Notes: generated from the letters alone by a model not told the origin. A DNA stretch of 64,000 bases from Dryomyza anilis (GCA_951804985.1 OX638130.1:97089700-97153699), one strand, 5' to 3'. Shown: positions 47,506 to 62,136, counted from the stretch's first letter. Made by a program: numbers and translations.

Positions 47506-50456
47506 CAAAAACTTGTCCGATACGGCTATAAATTCCATTTCTTCCGTATATTGAAAGTAGTCCCTATTTTGTATTAATCCGTAGATTAATCCGTCAAAAC
47601 AATTAATAATTGAACACTACGAAATTCCAACTTAATCTTCGTACAGAAATATAAAGGTTTTTGCAAACCAATAATGGAAAACTATAGTTGGTGAGTTTTT
47701 CCTCTACAACGACGCTATATTTTTGTATTTATTTTTAGTATATATTTTAAAATCTCACGCGTGGGCGTCGCGTTTAATGATGCTCGGAGTGAGGCAAATA
47801 CAATTTTTACGTTGTTCACAGTTGCTTCTATAAATTTTACTTCATTTTGAGTTTTTTTTTTTTATTTATTTTTTTATTTTTCATTTTTGAAAATCTTTTA
47901 TTTTGATTTAGCGGAATTTTGAGGTCAGCCTGCCAGCGTTAATGGCGTCGATCAGCGACTCGCGTTCGCAATAAATAACTTTTTATTAGTTTTAATTTGT
48001 AGCTGTAAAGTCATAATAATTTCAGCGTTTAATTGGGCGCCGCCGTCTCTTTTGTATTTCCACATTTTTCTTTTTTTATTTTATTTTTTCTTCTTTTTCG
48101 TTTAACAAAATAAATTTAATTTTAATGTAATATTTTTTGTAAACACTTGAGCACACTTTGCATATGTTTATTTGGAAAATTTTACAAAATTCATTTTTAA
48201 ATAACTATAATATTTACGGCATTAGAATAGAGTTAGCAATAGAGCTTCATGACCGACCGACCGACCGCCCTCCTGCCTGTCTGCTTTTTATGCATGCGAC
48301 GTGCCGCATAACGTATTCCGATTTCCAAATCCATGCGGCCTTATGCTGTATGTCTGCCTGCTTGTCGTCCCGATAGGTTATCATTTAAAATTCCTGCTCG
48401 ATTTCATATCGCGCACAGCGATCAATTCACGAGCGAACTCGGAGAGAACCTAAACAAATATTATTAACTTTATTGTAAGCATGTCATAATCATAAAACCG
48501 AACTGCTGCTTCTTCTTCTTCTTCGTCGTCTTCCTTTATTTTTGTGCCCAACTTTACTATTTGTCGTGGTAGCAGACAGCATCGAGTATCGAATAATCGA
48601 ATCGTATAGGTAGTTTTAGTATTGGGTATAGTCGCGGCACTCTAGCGGGGGGTCGTAAAAACATAAAATTATATGGACTGCGTACGTGTGGAGAATTATC
48701 TGGTGTGGTTATATATATAGGGAGGTACAAACTTGCTGCCTTATTTAGATGCGCGCATGTTTATAATGCAATTGTAGCCCATGTGAACATTAAGTAGTAC
48801 TTTGTATTATACTGCTTTTGTACTGCTTTTTTACTACCTTTTCCTTTATTTCAACTTTTACTATAACCGTTGAAATTTTCAGTAACAAATCCTAATATAA
48901 ACTGTTTTTGCGCATGATAATACTGCTTTTTTTTTTCTTTGTTTTTGTTATTTTGCCGACATTTCCGTTGAGCGGAAGTCAGCTGACTTTTCGACGTGCG
49001 TCCGCCCATGTTTGCAAACATGCAGCACCGCACGGCCAGCATGTGTTCCGCACAATCTGCCAAATTCTATGCGTTTCAAAGGGTGGGGGGAGAGAAAAGC
49101 TATTTTAAGCCGCAATTGAAATTTTTAATTTGTCACAAAGCTGCCTGCCTGCTTGCTTTCCGCCGCCTTAATCGGCTTAAAACACATACTATATTCAACG
49201 CAGTACTCACAATAAACAAATACGCCGATAAACAACCCCTGTAGAGTGACAATTGATGAAATTTTGATGCTGCTGCGACGTACCTTCAAAAATCTGCCCT
49301 GAAACCTGCCGTCGTAAAACCCGCTGCCATTGCCGCCACTAAGAATGCGCGGAATTTATGCCGTACTTTGTATAGTGCGTCACATTTTATACAGAAAATT
49401 AATGCAAATTCCCAAATACCGCTGTTGTGGAAGTATTTTTGTATTTTTTGGCTTTCCATCAAATGTGCTGTGTGTGTGTCTGTCGCATCAAGCGATTTGC
49501 ATGCTTAAAATCAACGAAAACAGGTTCTGCTGTGGCACATGAATGGCATGACATTAGGGATGGTAATGTCTACCTACCTACCTTCCTTCCTTCTTTTTTT
49601 TTTTGAGGAAATTTTAAATTAAAACGCGTCTGATGCGTTGAAAATCAAATTCGTCGAGGTTGTAGCCCAGAAATGCCGAAAAAACCGAACAGCTTGAGAA
49701 ATGCGTTGATAATGCTGATTGCAACTAAATATGAAATTAAGAATTTTTGTATTATATAAAATTTGTGCTCTTTTTTTTTTTGTATAACTCTTTTTTCTTG
49801 ACTGTCACTCAGTCAACGCGGAGACCATGCTGCAACAAAAGTTCAACAAAGCAGTCAGCCGTTGTAGCTTATAGACTGGAAAATTCATACAGACATCCGC
49901 GCCCTAACCTAATCCTTTGGCCTGGTTTGGAAAATGACGATGGCACAAAATCCCGCCTGACAATGAAAAACGCGACGCCAATGCGACATGACTTTATATT
50001 CATATATGACTCTTTTTTTTTGGTTTTTGCACACAGTCGAACGAATTGCATGCCATGCTAAAATATATAAATACACGTAAAGAATATTTAACGCCACCAT
50101 ATGTGAAACATTTGTCGACGGCAGCAGTACACGCAAAGCTGCCAAAAACAAATGAACACAAAAAAAAATAAAAAAGGAATAACTATACTGATGGAATGAT
50201 GACGGCAAATCTACGTCCTTTTCTGAAATGACTGTCAGGGGACGCGATGTTATATCGCATTGTGTTCGCGCCAAAACGTTTGAAAATCCGCAATGTTACT
50301 CGTATTACGTACTACCATCCATACACCCGCTCTCCGCTCTAAAGTAGCAGGCACTTGAAATCGTTGGCGCGTTGTGTATGGGCGCGAAAAAAAAGTCCTT
50401 CGTGTCGTAGAAAATCCATTTCAACAATAAGTTGGATTATATACGCATTTACAATG

Positions 50457-51169
50457 CGTCAAAAAGTCACTCAAATTTGAAGTTATTTTCATTTTGTTAT
50501 AATTTCAAAACTGCCAATGCGATTTGTTTGCATTTTTCTGCAGTTGCATAGACAATTGTGTCAAGTACATATTTTCGAACTTGTACACTGATAGTTTAGG
50601 CGCCTCCATTGATATAACGCTTCATAGTACGGTATTGCTACAGTTTGATAAAAAGTCACTCAAATTTAAAGTTATTTTCATTTTGTTATAATTTCAAAAC
50701 TGCCAATGAGATTTGTTTGCATTTTTCTGCAGTGGCATAGACAATTGTGTGTAGTGCATATTTTCGAACTTGTACACTGATAGTTTAGGCACCTCCATTG
50801 ATATAACGCTTCATAATACGGTATTGCTACAGTTCGATACTTTGCCAATGAAGTATTTCTTAATAACGCTATATTTTGGAAGCTCTTCTGCGCTTTTGTA
50901 AAATTTTCTGGATATAAGCAGCCTATTGCGCTAAATACCTAAATTAAAATTTTGAAGTTGTTATCTTTAAAACTGCTTGTGTTATACAACGACAAAGTCA
51001 TGCATTTCACGCATACAGCAGCTTTGCTTCTTTAATCTATATTTTGAAGGCACTAATGCAGATACGCTAAATTTTCTGGATATAAGTAGCTATATGCATT
51101 TAATACTTATATCTAAATTTTAAACTCTTTAACTTTCGTATTTCTTGTGCTATACAACGACAAAGTCAA
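50457..51169. repeat. Two adjacent tandem duplications
   Basis: First, 50461-50649 and 50650-50838 are nearly identical (period 189): AAAAAGTCACTCAAATTT, TTATAATTTCAAAACTGCC, GACAATTGTGT, CTCCATTGATATAACGCTTC, GGTATTGCTACAGTT. Second, a weaker duplication with about 169-bp period covers 50869-51000 and 51036-51169: AAATTTTCTGGATATAAG, ATACAACGACAAAGTCA. Both are intronic and non-coding. Confidence 0.85.
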
Positions 51170-54086
51170 GCGCATACCCGCACCACAAAACTTTCAAAAT
51201 TCCACAATCGACAGACAACCACAAACAGCAACTCAAGTAATTTAACTTATATGTTATATGCCATGCCTTGTGTGAACTTTCATTAAAAACCAATTTTATC
51301 GCTAATTCTATAGAATGTTTTACATCGCACACCAAAAGCGATTACGCAAGCGACCTAAATATGGGAAAAACAAACTATTATCGAACTTTAAATGTATGTT
51401 GTTGCGGCCACCACAAATTGAACTAATAATTGCTTTAAATTGCTTTGAATTGCTCGGAATTGCTTGTTCATTAAGCCATCAACATAATGCAGAGATTCCC
51501 GAAGAGATTCAAAAGATTTCAAAACTCATCAATGAACAAGTTGGATTTCCCCACTCCACAGCCCCTCACCAAATTATGACAAAATAATGCTGCTGTGCAA
51601 CTTACAAGTTATGCGTACAATTTCTGTGTACTGAGAATATAAAAATAAACACATCGAAAATATGTAGAGCATATTTCTGCCTTATGTCCTTTTAGCGTAC
51701 CACTTAGGCATGACAATAAAAAAATAAAATGAAACGTAGAACAACAAAATGAAGCATAAGAAAAATGTAAAAGTCCGTAATGCCTTCAGTGACAACATAT
51801 TTTCCACTCAATTGAATTTTTGCAGACATTCGCACAAATGCAAAATTCCTTGAATGTACCCGAACGCCATATATTTAGTTCGCTAAACGCATAAAAGGAC
51901 CTTTTCAGCCATTGTACGCGCGACGAGCTCATAAATTATGTAGCACCCAGGCTTGATTCATTAATACGCGTTCCGGCAGGACAGAGAGGCAGGCAGCCCA
52001 CGTTGATTTTAGGAGACAAAGATTTATACATGCGTTTTTAGGTACCATCTATATGTGTACTATGTACTTTATGGGCCAACAATATAGCGTCAGCATTAAA
52101 TGCATTTAATTGTTGTTTGGACCAAGGCTAACACACAAAAAAATATATTACAGCAGTTTTATTGGAAGTAAAGGAAGACATAGAATACAGAAAAAAAAAA
52201 TGGTTTCCTGACTATTTTATCCTTGACAGCATAAAAGCAGACTCTTTTTTTTCCAACTACTGAAAGAACAATTTTATTATGCTGTATGAATGCCATAAAC
52301 TACTATAGTTTTTTTGTATTCGAACTTGGAATTTTTCTTTTGATGCTTGTATAAAATATAGCAATTGCCCCTTTGAATGCATTTGAAAAATCTCTTTAGT
52401 ATTAGCTGCATTCTTTTGTCAGCTGCTTTAAAATCATTTCCTACACTAATGCGACAACCAGATCGTGGCCTCATCCAACTAATCAATGTATACCGTCTGC
52501 CTGTGCCCAAGGTGCTAACAACGGAAGCTGTATAATGGTTGTACAATGGCTGCAGTATGACGTGACAAATGACACAATGTCCCTGCGGTAGGTCAAAATG
52601 ATATCAAGCTAGAGGTTTTCCTATATTTCCTTTCCCCCCTTCCCCTTGTGTTCTAGAAATCTCAATGAATATGTTGTGTGCTCTAAGGAGTCGCATTGTA
52701 TTGAATTCTGCTAGGGATGCGTTATAATAAATATGCATTATTGCCAGCTGCTAATTTAAACACGTAATGCAAATGCACGATTTTGTATATATATTGTGTA
52801 TAATTAGATTTATACTAATTATAAACGTCTTGTGAGAAAAACCGTCGGCACAACAGAAACATGTGCTATAATTTTAAACAAAACTGCCTCAAGGGGTTAT
52901 GTGTGCTACATATTCGAAAATATACCTGGCAGCTATAGAATTATGTGCTACACTAAAAGTGCTAAATGCTTATAATAAAATGCAATATGTTTCTTTAAAA
53001 TGTGCACCAAATTTTCATTTACTATAAAATGCTAAAATGCTGTGCTCGATTTTATGTTGCACTAAAAATCAATCGAAAAAAGTCAAAAAGTTGCTTAAAT
53101 CCCATAAAATACCGCGCATAATCACGCCGCTCAAATTGCAATCGAAAAGCTTAAGTGGACGCAGCAGTGCAAGTCAAAAGAGTCACATTTTATATGTAAA
53201 ACTATAAAAAAAAGTTTATTTTTAGTTTAGTTTAATAGGCGATTTCGAAAAAAGAAAAAACATTTTTAATAATAAAAAAATAAAAAAATGATTTAGCATT
53301 TGATGGGGGCGCTAGATTTATGACTGCCAAGAGTCAATGTGTTTGAAACGACGACGACGACGACGACACTCGAATCAAGTTCGAAAATATGCCATGCGAT
53401 TCAAATACGCCGAATGTCAGAGCACCCAGTTACTGACAGTTTTATAGGCCATCATCTTTTGTGTGTTGTTAGTTAGACCCGAAAGACAAATCGTTGTTGC
53501 GCATTTATTAGACCATTTTCGAGTAGTATTCTCCATTTTTTTTGTATTATTAATTATTATTAACACTTGGCGCATTTAATAGGCTATGATTTATGATGTT
53601 GAAAAATTATACTTTTTTTATAGTACCTATTTTATAGTTTGTTTTTTTAGTATTAACTAATTAACTTAAAAAATTGCGTTACACCTACGGTGGCTCAGTT
53701 CTGCTCAGCTCTACTCTGCATTATGTCAGTTCGTCGCCGCCAAAGTACTGGCGCCTTTGTTCAACAAATGTACAAATGAAAAAAAAAAACAGTACTAAAA
53801 AGCGCCGACTCTTTTAATTGAGCTGTTTGTTTGTACAATACTTTACTTTATTTTTCTTTTAGTTTTTTTTTTTTATTTTATTTTTAATACTATAATGATT
53901 ATCATGCGCCCGCCGCCGCACACGCGATTAGCGTTCTTTTCATGTGATGGATGGAGTGCTTCCGGTTTTCGGAAATGCATTTTCATTTTTCACTTTGAAG
54001 TTTTCTATTCTATTACCATTTTTATTTAATAAACAAACATTTGAAGTAATATCATTTCATTTTTTGTTGTTCTTCTCTCATTTTAG

Positions 54087-54134
54087 TTTGTTCAAGATTG
54101 GCATCACTGCATGGACTTTGACGACTGCAAAAGC
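54087..54134 (+). CDS. Exon 2 of secreted Cys-rich protein
   Basis: 48 bp, 16 codons: FVQDWHHCMDFDDCKS. The acceptor is TCTTCTCTCATTTTAG and the donor GTAAGT, an excellent pair. The frame is fixed by phase-0 junctions on both sides and is stop-free. It supplies the Trp and two Cys (C-x5-C) that extend exon 1's C-x3-C. The small size and acidic, aromatic content are unlike the AT-rich surroundings, which supports a real exon. Identity as for exon 1. Confidence 0.8.
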
Positions 54135-54671
54135 GTAAGTATTTCATAAATATTACATAGCAATAGGATTTTGTTGCATTTATGTTTTGATTGTTAATTA
54201 TTTAAAAAGCATACAACACCTATTCCATGCACGCATAACTATTATTAAAAAGCACATAGCCTACTTTGTAAATATACCTATTACCATATCAGAAGTTTCT
54301 GTTGCAATTTGCAAGCACTTTAGGTGTACTAGTTTTTAGCTCAAAAAATATCCTGCTTATTTTTGTAAAAAAACGACAAAAAAACACACTTCCTACCATT
54401 TGTAAAACACGCTTTAACCTTGCAAATCTTTGGTTTTATTTATTCTACATTGTGTATTCATCTGGGACTCTTCAAAACACCGCTCCTAAGTTAATACAGC
54501 TTTTTTAACCATACACAATTAGTCTATATACCCTATATTCAAAATTTATTCCTGTCTTGTAATAGTATTTTCAATCATTTTGTAATATCTAGTCTATAAC
54601 CTAACTTGCTACTGAAACCCTACCTTAGAAAGAACCTATATTATGTAATACCTAGCCTTTGAAAAGCATCT

Positions 54672-54775
54672 TTTAACATAAGCATTTCTTAACATAAGCA
54701 TCCCATAACATAAGCATTTCTTACCATAATCATCTCTTAACATAAGCATCTTTCAACAGAAGCTTCTCTTAACAA
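54672..54775. repeat. 16-bp tandem repeat, about 6 units
   Basis: Units of TAACATAAGCATTTCT with substitutions, including CAACAGAAGCTTCTCT at the right end. Intronic. Confidence 0.8.
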
Positions 54776-55479
54776 AATTTTCACAGTCATGTCCCCTGCC
54801 TTAAAAACAACTTCAATTTAAAGTAGTTTTTTCAATATTTAAATTAGACTATACCTTTTTATTAAATAAACCGACTTTCTAACATTTGTTCCTACCTTGT
54901 AAGAGCAGTGGTTTATAATGTTCCCACATTTGGCATATAGCATACATTACCACTGCAATTTTCTAAAAAACCTCTAAAAACCTATATTGTTCAATACGAT
55001 GCCTTACAAAGGTATATCGTGCCTTCGGACAACCTTAACAACTTTTTTTAAATCACACCCTTTAACTTGAAAAGTATTTAAACATTTTAAAAAGCTTTAA
55101 TCTTTAATACAAAAGCTATGCTTGCCCATCAAAAACAGAAAACATTTTCCCTAAGTAAAAAAATTCATAAAATAAGTAAATTGTTTCTTTAAAATAAGAA
55201 AACTTTTCCTCTTGCCCTTCGAAAATAGCGCTATTCCAAACATATTGAACCTTCAATTGAGCAATGACCTGAAAAACTCGTAAAACACTTCAGAAATACG
55301 CATTGCGTATGAAAACCCAGCATTCAATGTTGCAGACTATAGCATTTTTGTAGTTGTATAGCACAAATAATATATAGTAGTAGGAAATTTTTATTTTTCT
55401 TTTATTTTTTGCAAATTCACCTATTTGAAATTTTAAAAACAAATAGTAATATGATGCCATTTCAAATACTGCACTCAAA

Positions 55480-56640
55480 AAAGATTTTCTTAATATTACG
55501 AAAAAGTATAATCTATGTATTGTTGGAAAACATTTCCCTTAAAAGAAAAAAAATCATAAAATAAGAAAACTTTTCCCTAAAAATAAGAAAAAGTTTAATT
55601 ATTATAAGAATACATTTTCCTTAAAATAAGAAAGATTTTTCTTATTATATGAACTCTTTCTCTATAAAATAACAAGTTTTACTTATTAAAAGAAAACTGT
55701 TTCTGTAAAAAAAAGAAGCTTTCATTATTCTAAGAAATATCTTTATATAAAACAAGAATGATTTCCTTGTTCTAAGAAAACTTTTGCTTTAAAACAAGAA
55801 TCTGTTTCTTATAATAAGAAAACTGTTGTACTTCAAATATGAAAGACTTTCTTATTTTAAGAAAACATTTTACTTATTATAAAGGAACATTCTTATTTTC
55901 TATAAAATAAGTCGCTTTCATTTTTATAAAAAATATCTTTACTTAAAATAAGAAACATTTTCTTGTTATAAGAAAACGTTACCCTTTAAAAAGGAAACTG
56001 TTTCTTATTTTAAGAAAACTTTTTACTTATTATAAAGAAACGTTTTTATTTTCTATAAAATAAGTAGCTTTTATTATGAGAAATATCTTTACTTAAAATG
56101 AGAAAGATTTCTTTGTTATAAGAAAACTTTTGCCTTAAAACAAGAAACTGTTTTTATAATAAGGAATTTGTTCTACTTAAAATATGAAAGACTTTCTTAT
56201 TTTAAGAAAACTTTTTACTTATTATAAAGAAATATTTTTTCTTAAAACAAGAAAGATTTCCTTGTTATAAGAAAACTTTTGCCTTAAAACAAAAATTGTT
56301 GCTTACAATAAAAAATCTGTTCTACTTCAAATATGAAAGACTTTGTTATTTTAAGAAAATGGTTTACTTATTATAAAGAAACGTTTTTATTTTAAATAAA
56401 ATAAGTAGCTTTCATTTTAAGAAATATGTTTACTTAAAATAAGAAAGATTTCTTTGTTATAAGAACACTTTTGTCTTAAAACAAGAAACTGTTTCTTATT
56501 ATAAGAAAACTGTTGTACTTCAAATATGAAAGACTTTCTTATGTTGAGGAAAATTTTTACTTATTATAAAGAAACATGTTTCTTATTAGAAAGATAATTG
56601 TCTAGCTAAATTTTTCTTAATATTAAGAAACTATTTTCTG
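55480..56640. repeat. Degenerate AAGAAAACTTTT repeat array, about 1.1 kb
   Basis: Short units such as TAAGAAAACTTTT, AAAACAAGAA, TTCTTATTATAAG repeat, with longer blocks superimposed. (C/A)TTCAAATATGAAAGACTTT or close variants occur near 55832, 56175, 56315 and 56517, each followed by TTTTAAGAAAAC and TTACTTATTATAAAG. Local inverted words (CTTATT/AATAAG) give hairpin potential. Intronic, no coding capacity. Confidence 0.8.
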
Positions 56641-57312
56641 TTTTCCGTTACTAAATATCATTTAAAAGTTCATCTGCTTTTTTACCCGGCCTACGATGTG
56701 AATGAGTGTTAAGTTTAGGCTTAATTAATTTATGTGCCTTAATTAACAAGAGTTTGCAACCGAAGCCGCCATCTGCCCGTCCTTCCACCTGCAACACCAT
56801 GTGGGAGGCGCCTTTATTATACGGCTAATTGAAACGTGTTATGATGGCAGCAATTGTGACCATAATGAGACAGTCAGCCGCCATATTTGTAGCAATGCTT
56901 TTTCATCTTTCTTTTTTTTTTTATTTTGTCTTCTATATATTTATTTCGCAAGTTACTCTTTAATCTGCTATTGTGCCACATCAAAGCCTGCTTGCCTGCT
57001 TATTTATTTGTTAGGTTCTTTAAGGTAGTAGGTATTAAATTTCAACGCGGTTTTTTGTTTTTTTTTTTTGTACTACTACAGCAAGGCAGTTTCTTCTATG
57101 CTATACTATGTTGTACTGCTTTCTTTGCTGCACATTTGCCGCTTCTTTGTCGGGGCGGTGCCTCGCATTGTGCCGCCCACTAACGTGTTCAATTAGAGAG
57201 AGACTTTGACATTACTTTGGTCACTACAACGTTGACGTTGTAGCCTTGCGTCAACAAAAACAGCTAAATTTTCACAGTCTGTCACCTTTGATCGGTGAGC
57301 CAGATGATTTTT

Positions 57313-57313
<1 letters not shown>

Positions 57314-57346
<33 letters not shown>
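57314..57346. repeat. Poly-A run (33 bp)
   Basis: Uninterrupted A homopolymer in intron 2. There is a second, T, homopolymer at about 57523-57545. Confidence 0.9.
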
Positions 57347-57349
<3 letters not shown>

Positions 57350-60300
57350 AAATTAACGCACACAAAAAAATTCACACTTTGAATTTCACACATCTTTAAA
57401 CATTTCATATTTCATATGCAGCTCCGATGTGTATTTTTGTGATTCATAGTGTCGCGCTAATTAAAGCTGTAAAATGGAGCAACAAACCTAGGGCACAAAA
57501 ATAGGCTAAGGTTTTTCAAAAATGTTTTTTTTTTTTTTTTTTTTTGCTGCCGCTGACACAAATTAATAGGTGACCCACTTGGGCGCAGTCAGCGCCTCCA
57601 ATCGATTTCTCATGCTGTACAGTGCAACGAATTCATGCGGTGCCATTGTTTACGATATTCGTATTCATGAGTTTTTCCCTGATTTTTATCAATTTCTATA
57701 ACGAAAAACGCAGTAAATATGCAAAATATAAAAACTGAGAAAAACACACACACAAGATAAATGCTTTTGCTGTCAAAAATATTCCATTTCCCATTCGCAT
57801 ATCTCATAGATACAATTGTAACTCCAGGCATTGTCTACATTTTGTAGTGAATAATAATTTGTGTTATCCTATTGAAAACGAAATCGTGGTATTACGGAAG
57901 AAGAGCACAGCACATAGAACAGAAAGTGTCGAAAAAAAGAAGCGAAACACACACAGCTATGAAACTTTTGGGTCAATTGAAAATTTATCTATGTAAAACT
58001 ATCGATTTCAGGCAATGTAGCGCAATAGTTATACTTTGGCTTTACCAATACAATAATTTCTATATATCTTTGGAAAATTGTTGTTACTATTTTACAATGC
58101 TCTTTGGCTGTAACTTAAATCACAACAATTTCCAAAAAAGAAAAATAAAATACAAACATATAACGTGCTGTTCACATAAATCCTAGCTTTAATCCTAAAA
58201 ACCTCCCTCATGTTTATTGTTAAATCCCGCCGGGAAATTAGGTAGAGCAGAGCAAATAGCGACAAAATCCTCCCCTAAGAAAGATAGTTTTATGACCTGA
58301 TGGTTGTTCTTGCAAACAGGCAAAAGAATACCAAGAAAAACCAAAAGAATGTCTGCGAAATATGCCAGATTTACTAAAACAAAAATATACACCAAAAACA
58401 AAAAAAAAGAATAAACATTTTATAGACAAAGCCAAAAATATAATCCTAAATACTACAGAATTCTGGCAGCAACAAGAACTGCGCTGACCACTGCTACTCT
58501 CAAAAGTTCTGTGCACTTTTGTTATGTTACACTTGATGGAATTCATTATAAATCAAGTATATTTTGCCAATTGGAAAATTCAGTTTTCTACACAAAAAGA
58601 AAATAAAGAAAAACAACGAAAATGAAACAAGTTGCAACAAAAAATATCATATTTCAGACTTGTGGGGGTTGTAGCGCTTAATATTATCAGTGTTAGCACC
58701 AAAAATAAAATAAAAAGTAAGTAGTAACAAGCTACATGTACGATTAAACAGATTCTAATCGAAAATATTTAGGGATTGTAATCTGACACAAGCAATAATA
58801 GCCATACGAGGGGGAAAATATTTCCAAAAAAAAAATGACAGTTGTGAGTGCAATTAAAATTGTGAGAATGATTGAAAATTCAATGCCTAAAGCATTTTAT
58901 TTTTCATTAAAATACATTGATATTAAATTATAATAATATTTTTATACATTTCCAATACAATGAGTTGATGTTTGAATATAGCGCGTGTTCGAAAATCCAA
59001 ATATTTGCAAAAACTCACAAAATTCCCACAGATTTCATTGCTTTGGCACAATCTGTCAATGCCCACTATATTATCTGGTTTTATTTTCACCCTTTTCAAA
59101 ATTCCCAGTAGTTTTAGCATAAATATTTACAAAACACAAACATTGATTATGCGCTTGACGACGCCTCACACCATCAAAAAGCAATTAGAACCGTTGAATT
59201 ATCGAAAAACACTTTGCTCCCAATGTTTCTGCTCCACATATACATAGTATTGAACATAATTGTGCTGCTGAAAGATATCTACAAGTAAAACACTATAAAC
59301 AAACAAATTTTTATTACTTTTAAACATTGTCTAATTTTGTTGTAAAGTGTTGAAACGAAAAAAACTAATTAAAGTCAAATGTGCGACTGAACATGAGCAA
59401 AGCAACAAAGAGCATTTAAAGTAAGCAATATTTAGTAAAGTGTACCCCAAAAACAAAATACATAACAAAAATAAAACTTTAAAATATGTTTTTCATCAAT
59501 GTCTGGGGGATCTTGTGCTGGTAAAATATTTTTAATCATTTAAATAAAATGCATCTGGAACATGTTTGGGTGAGAGCAATCATTTCAAAATTTGAAAAAA
59601 TGACGCATGCATCATGTTTGCTTTGAGAGTAGCCTTCATTTTTCGAGTTCAAATATAAATAAATGCAAATGGGTTCCAAGTGTAAGAAAAACAATTGCTC
59701 TGATTGTCTGGGCACGTCTTGTCTATATGTCAATCAATCAATTGAGATGCAAAGAAAAACGGCATGCACTTGAGCAGCCATTAAGAAGCAATAGATGTGA
59801 TTGAAAAGAAGCACAACAAAAAAAAAAAGATACTGAAAAAGGAGTATTGGAAAAAAAGTATTGAAACATAAGGTTGGAAAACCCATAGCCAGACACATAA
59901 CGCCAACATCTGTTTTAAAACATATTAAATTGTTTAACAACTGCCCACACGATGCGCCACATAAATAAAGCATCCAACATACTACACAAAATACTGACTT
60001 GACTGGCCTTTCCCAACTAATTAAATTTTCATGTACTTTCCAAGTGCTATGTTGTACTGCTTAGTTTTAGTGTATTTTGGTAGGTTCCACCCCCACACAC
60101 ATGTGTTCGTGAAATATTTGTTTTATACGAGGCAACCCTTGTGCTGACAAATTTTTTTTTTTTTTTTTGATACTACAAAGATTTGTCACTTATCTTCTTT
60201 AAAAATGCACTTGGTAAAAACTAGTGACAAATTGTTGGATATATCAGTTGAAAAGTCAGTCGATATGCGAGATCCCCTGCACTTGTCTTTGGTTTTTCTA

Positions 60301-60683
60301 CTTTCAAAATTGATTTTTTTTCGATTTGTCTTCTTTTTTTAAACACAACCGGTCACTAGAGTATATTATAAGTCGCAGCACATGTAGATAATTGAATGTG
60401 ATAAGTTTTTTCAGGGCTTTGCAACGATTTGCTGTTCGTTTTTTTTTTTTTTGTGAGAAATAAAAAATATAAATTGAACACAGATGAATTGCTGTAGATA
60501 CGCGAAATCCCTATAGGGATTTTGTGTGTTTTATGTTTTTTCCGATGATGTTTAGAGCTTATTTTTAATAGGCTACCTAAAAGTATTAAATGTTTGAGGT
60601 ATTAAAGAATAATGCTAAAACTAAATAAACATTTAAAATTTTAATTTTTTTTTTTTAATTTTACCTAATTTGTCGCAAATATA

Positions 60684-61060
60684 AAAATTATAAAGCAACA
60701 CTTAGAATAAATACCATAACATTAATAGTTTTTTTTACTATTAAAATAATAGGATAAACTATTCTTTTAATAGGTAAATACCATTATATACAACAAAAAA
60801 CTAATAAATACTATTTAATAATTTTTGGATTTATTTGTAATTATGTATTTATTTTTGTAAAAATTATAAAGCAACACTCAGAAGAAGAAAATACCTAAAA
60901 TCAATAGTTTTTTTAACTATTAAAATTAGTCAATAGGATAAACAATTATTTTAATAGGTAAATACAACAAAAAAACTATTAAATACTATTTAATTATTTT
61001 TAGGTTTATATGAATTTTTGTTTGTATACTATTGATTCAATAACTGTCCTATTGATATAT
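60684..61060. repeat. Tandem duplication, about 175-bp period
   Basis: AAAAATTATAAAGCAACACT occurs at 60684 and 60859, each followed by ATAGTTTTTTT-ACTATTAAAAT, AATAGGATAAAC, TTTTAATAGGTAAATAC, CAACAAAAAACTA and AATACTATTTAAT. Copies differ by small indels. Intronic. Confidence 0.8.
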
Positions 61061-61805
61061 TTTTCTGAGTAAACTGATATTAATGAGAAACCTAAATGTA
61101 TTTTCTTCCCAACTACTAGTAATACTTCCTATGGACATTCCATACATCAATTCTATATAATTCGCTGTTGCTTATTTTTACTGCATACTCAGTTTTTTTT
61201 TTTTTCTATTACATAACGTTTGAAAAAAAATGTAAATCATAATTTTAAGCACTTTCCAGCCAGTATTTAGAATAAATAAAATAAAGTAGTGTTCAAAAAG
61301 AGTTTTCCAAAAAAAAATTATGCAATTTTTCTCTTAATTGTCAGCACTAATTTTAGTATACCAATGAATGCTTATATACATAATAATTTTTAAGATATTT
61401 AGATCTAAATTCGAAAAATTTTGATTTTTTTTAGACTATTTTAAATGATTTTTTAGAATTTCGTATCTAATGATGAATAAGAAAGTAATTTACGGTTAAG
61501 CAGAGCATAGTCCAAACTAACGATCAAAATTACTAACTTTTTTCTATCGGTTCTAATTAATAAAATATGCTCTTTCAACATAATTTAGGTACTCTTTTAT
61601 AAAATAAATTATTGAATTGAATGCATACTGTACTACCTATGCTGTTTAACGACTTGAGAACCTACTCTGTTCTACCGACATAGCTTTACCGACATTATTT
61701 ACATTGCTTTACGGTTCTTATGATTCGTAGCCTCTTTTTTTTTTGGTACACTGCGCACATTCAAGACTTTGTGTTGTAAATTTGCTATCTACAGATGCGC
61801 AAATT

Positions 61806-62136
61806 CATACACACAAAAAAATCCTCTTTTGGCATGAGTTTGGAAGAATGAATAAGTTAGTTGTACCAACTACTTAATTTGGTAAAACCGTATTGTCTAC
61901 GAGTTTGTTAACGGAACTGTCAGTATCAATTAGCGTTTGAAATATTAGCCTATAGACACTTCCAATGGTTCTAAATTTGTCCTAATTTGTTCGAAAAGAG
62001 TTCGAAATTGCTTGTTGTCCAAGCTACAGCTTTTTTAGTTTTGACAATAACAACCGACTAAGCGCTTGAGAGAACTGAATAAGTTGGTTGCGCAAAGAGT
62101 TGGTTGGCACAACAAATCTCTATTCTGTGTTTAGGT
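61806..62136. mobile_element. Dispersed repeat, possible MITE
   Basis: The left end is CACACAAAAAAATCCTC and the right end GGCACAACAAATCTCTATTCTGTG, resembling MITE termini. The right portion (TTGTTGTCCAAGC, TTTTTTAGTTTTGAC, GAGAGAACTGAATAAGTTGG, GAGTTGGTTGGCACAACAAA) matches segments at 17076-17203 and 30318-30424. Terminal inversion is weak and the class is uncertain. No ORF. Confidence 0.55.

Larger units (their letters stand above)
42975..54086 (+). other. Intron 1 (11.1 kb)
   Basis: Begins GTAAAT and ends TTCTTCTCTCATTTTAG. It contains tandem repeats annotated separately (44150-45150, 45890-46110, 47393-47505, 50457-51169) and otherwise mainly AT-rich unique DNA with simple repeats: CTTCTTCTTCTTC near 48509, (ACG)n near 53350-53373, and GACCGACCGACCGACC near 48252. 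Stretches at 46250-46700 and 48950-49560 are GC-richer and could be enhancers. No additional exon with two good splice sites was found. A possible alternative terminal exon after TTTTTGCAG at 51842 is listed among the rejected items. Confidence 0.75.

Noticed and set aside
51842..51910. Possible alternative last exon in intron 1 (acceptor TTTTTGCAG, 22 open codons then TAA)
   Set aside because: It keeps frame with exon 1, but no nearby polyadenylation signal was seen and the peptide lacks the Cys pattern.
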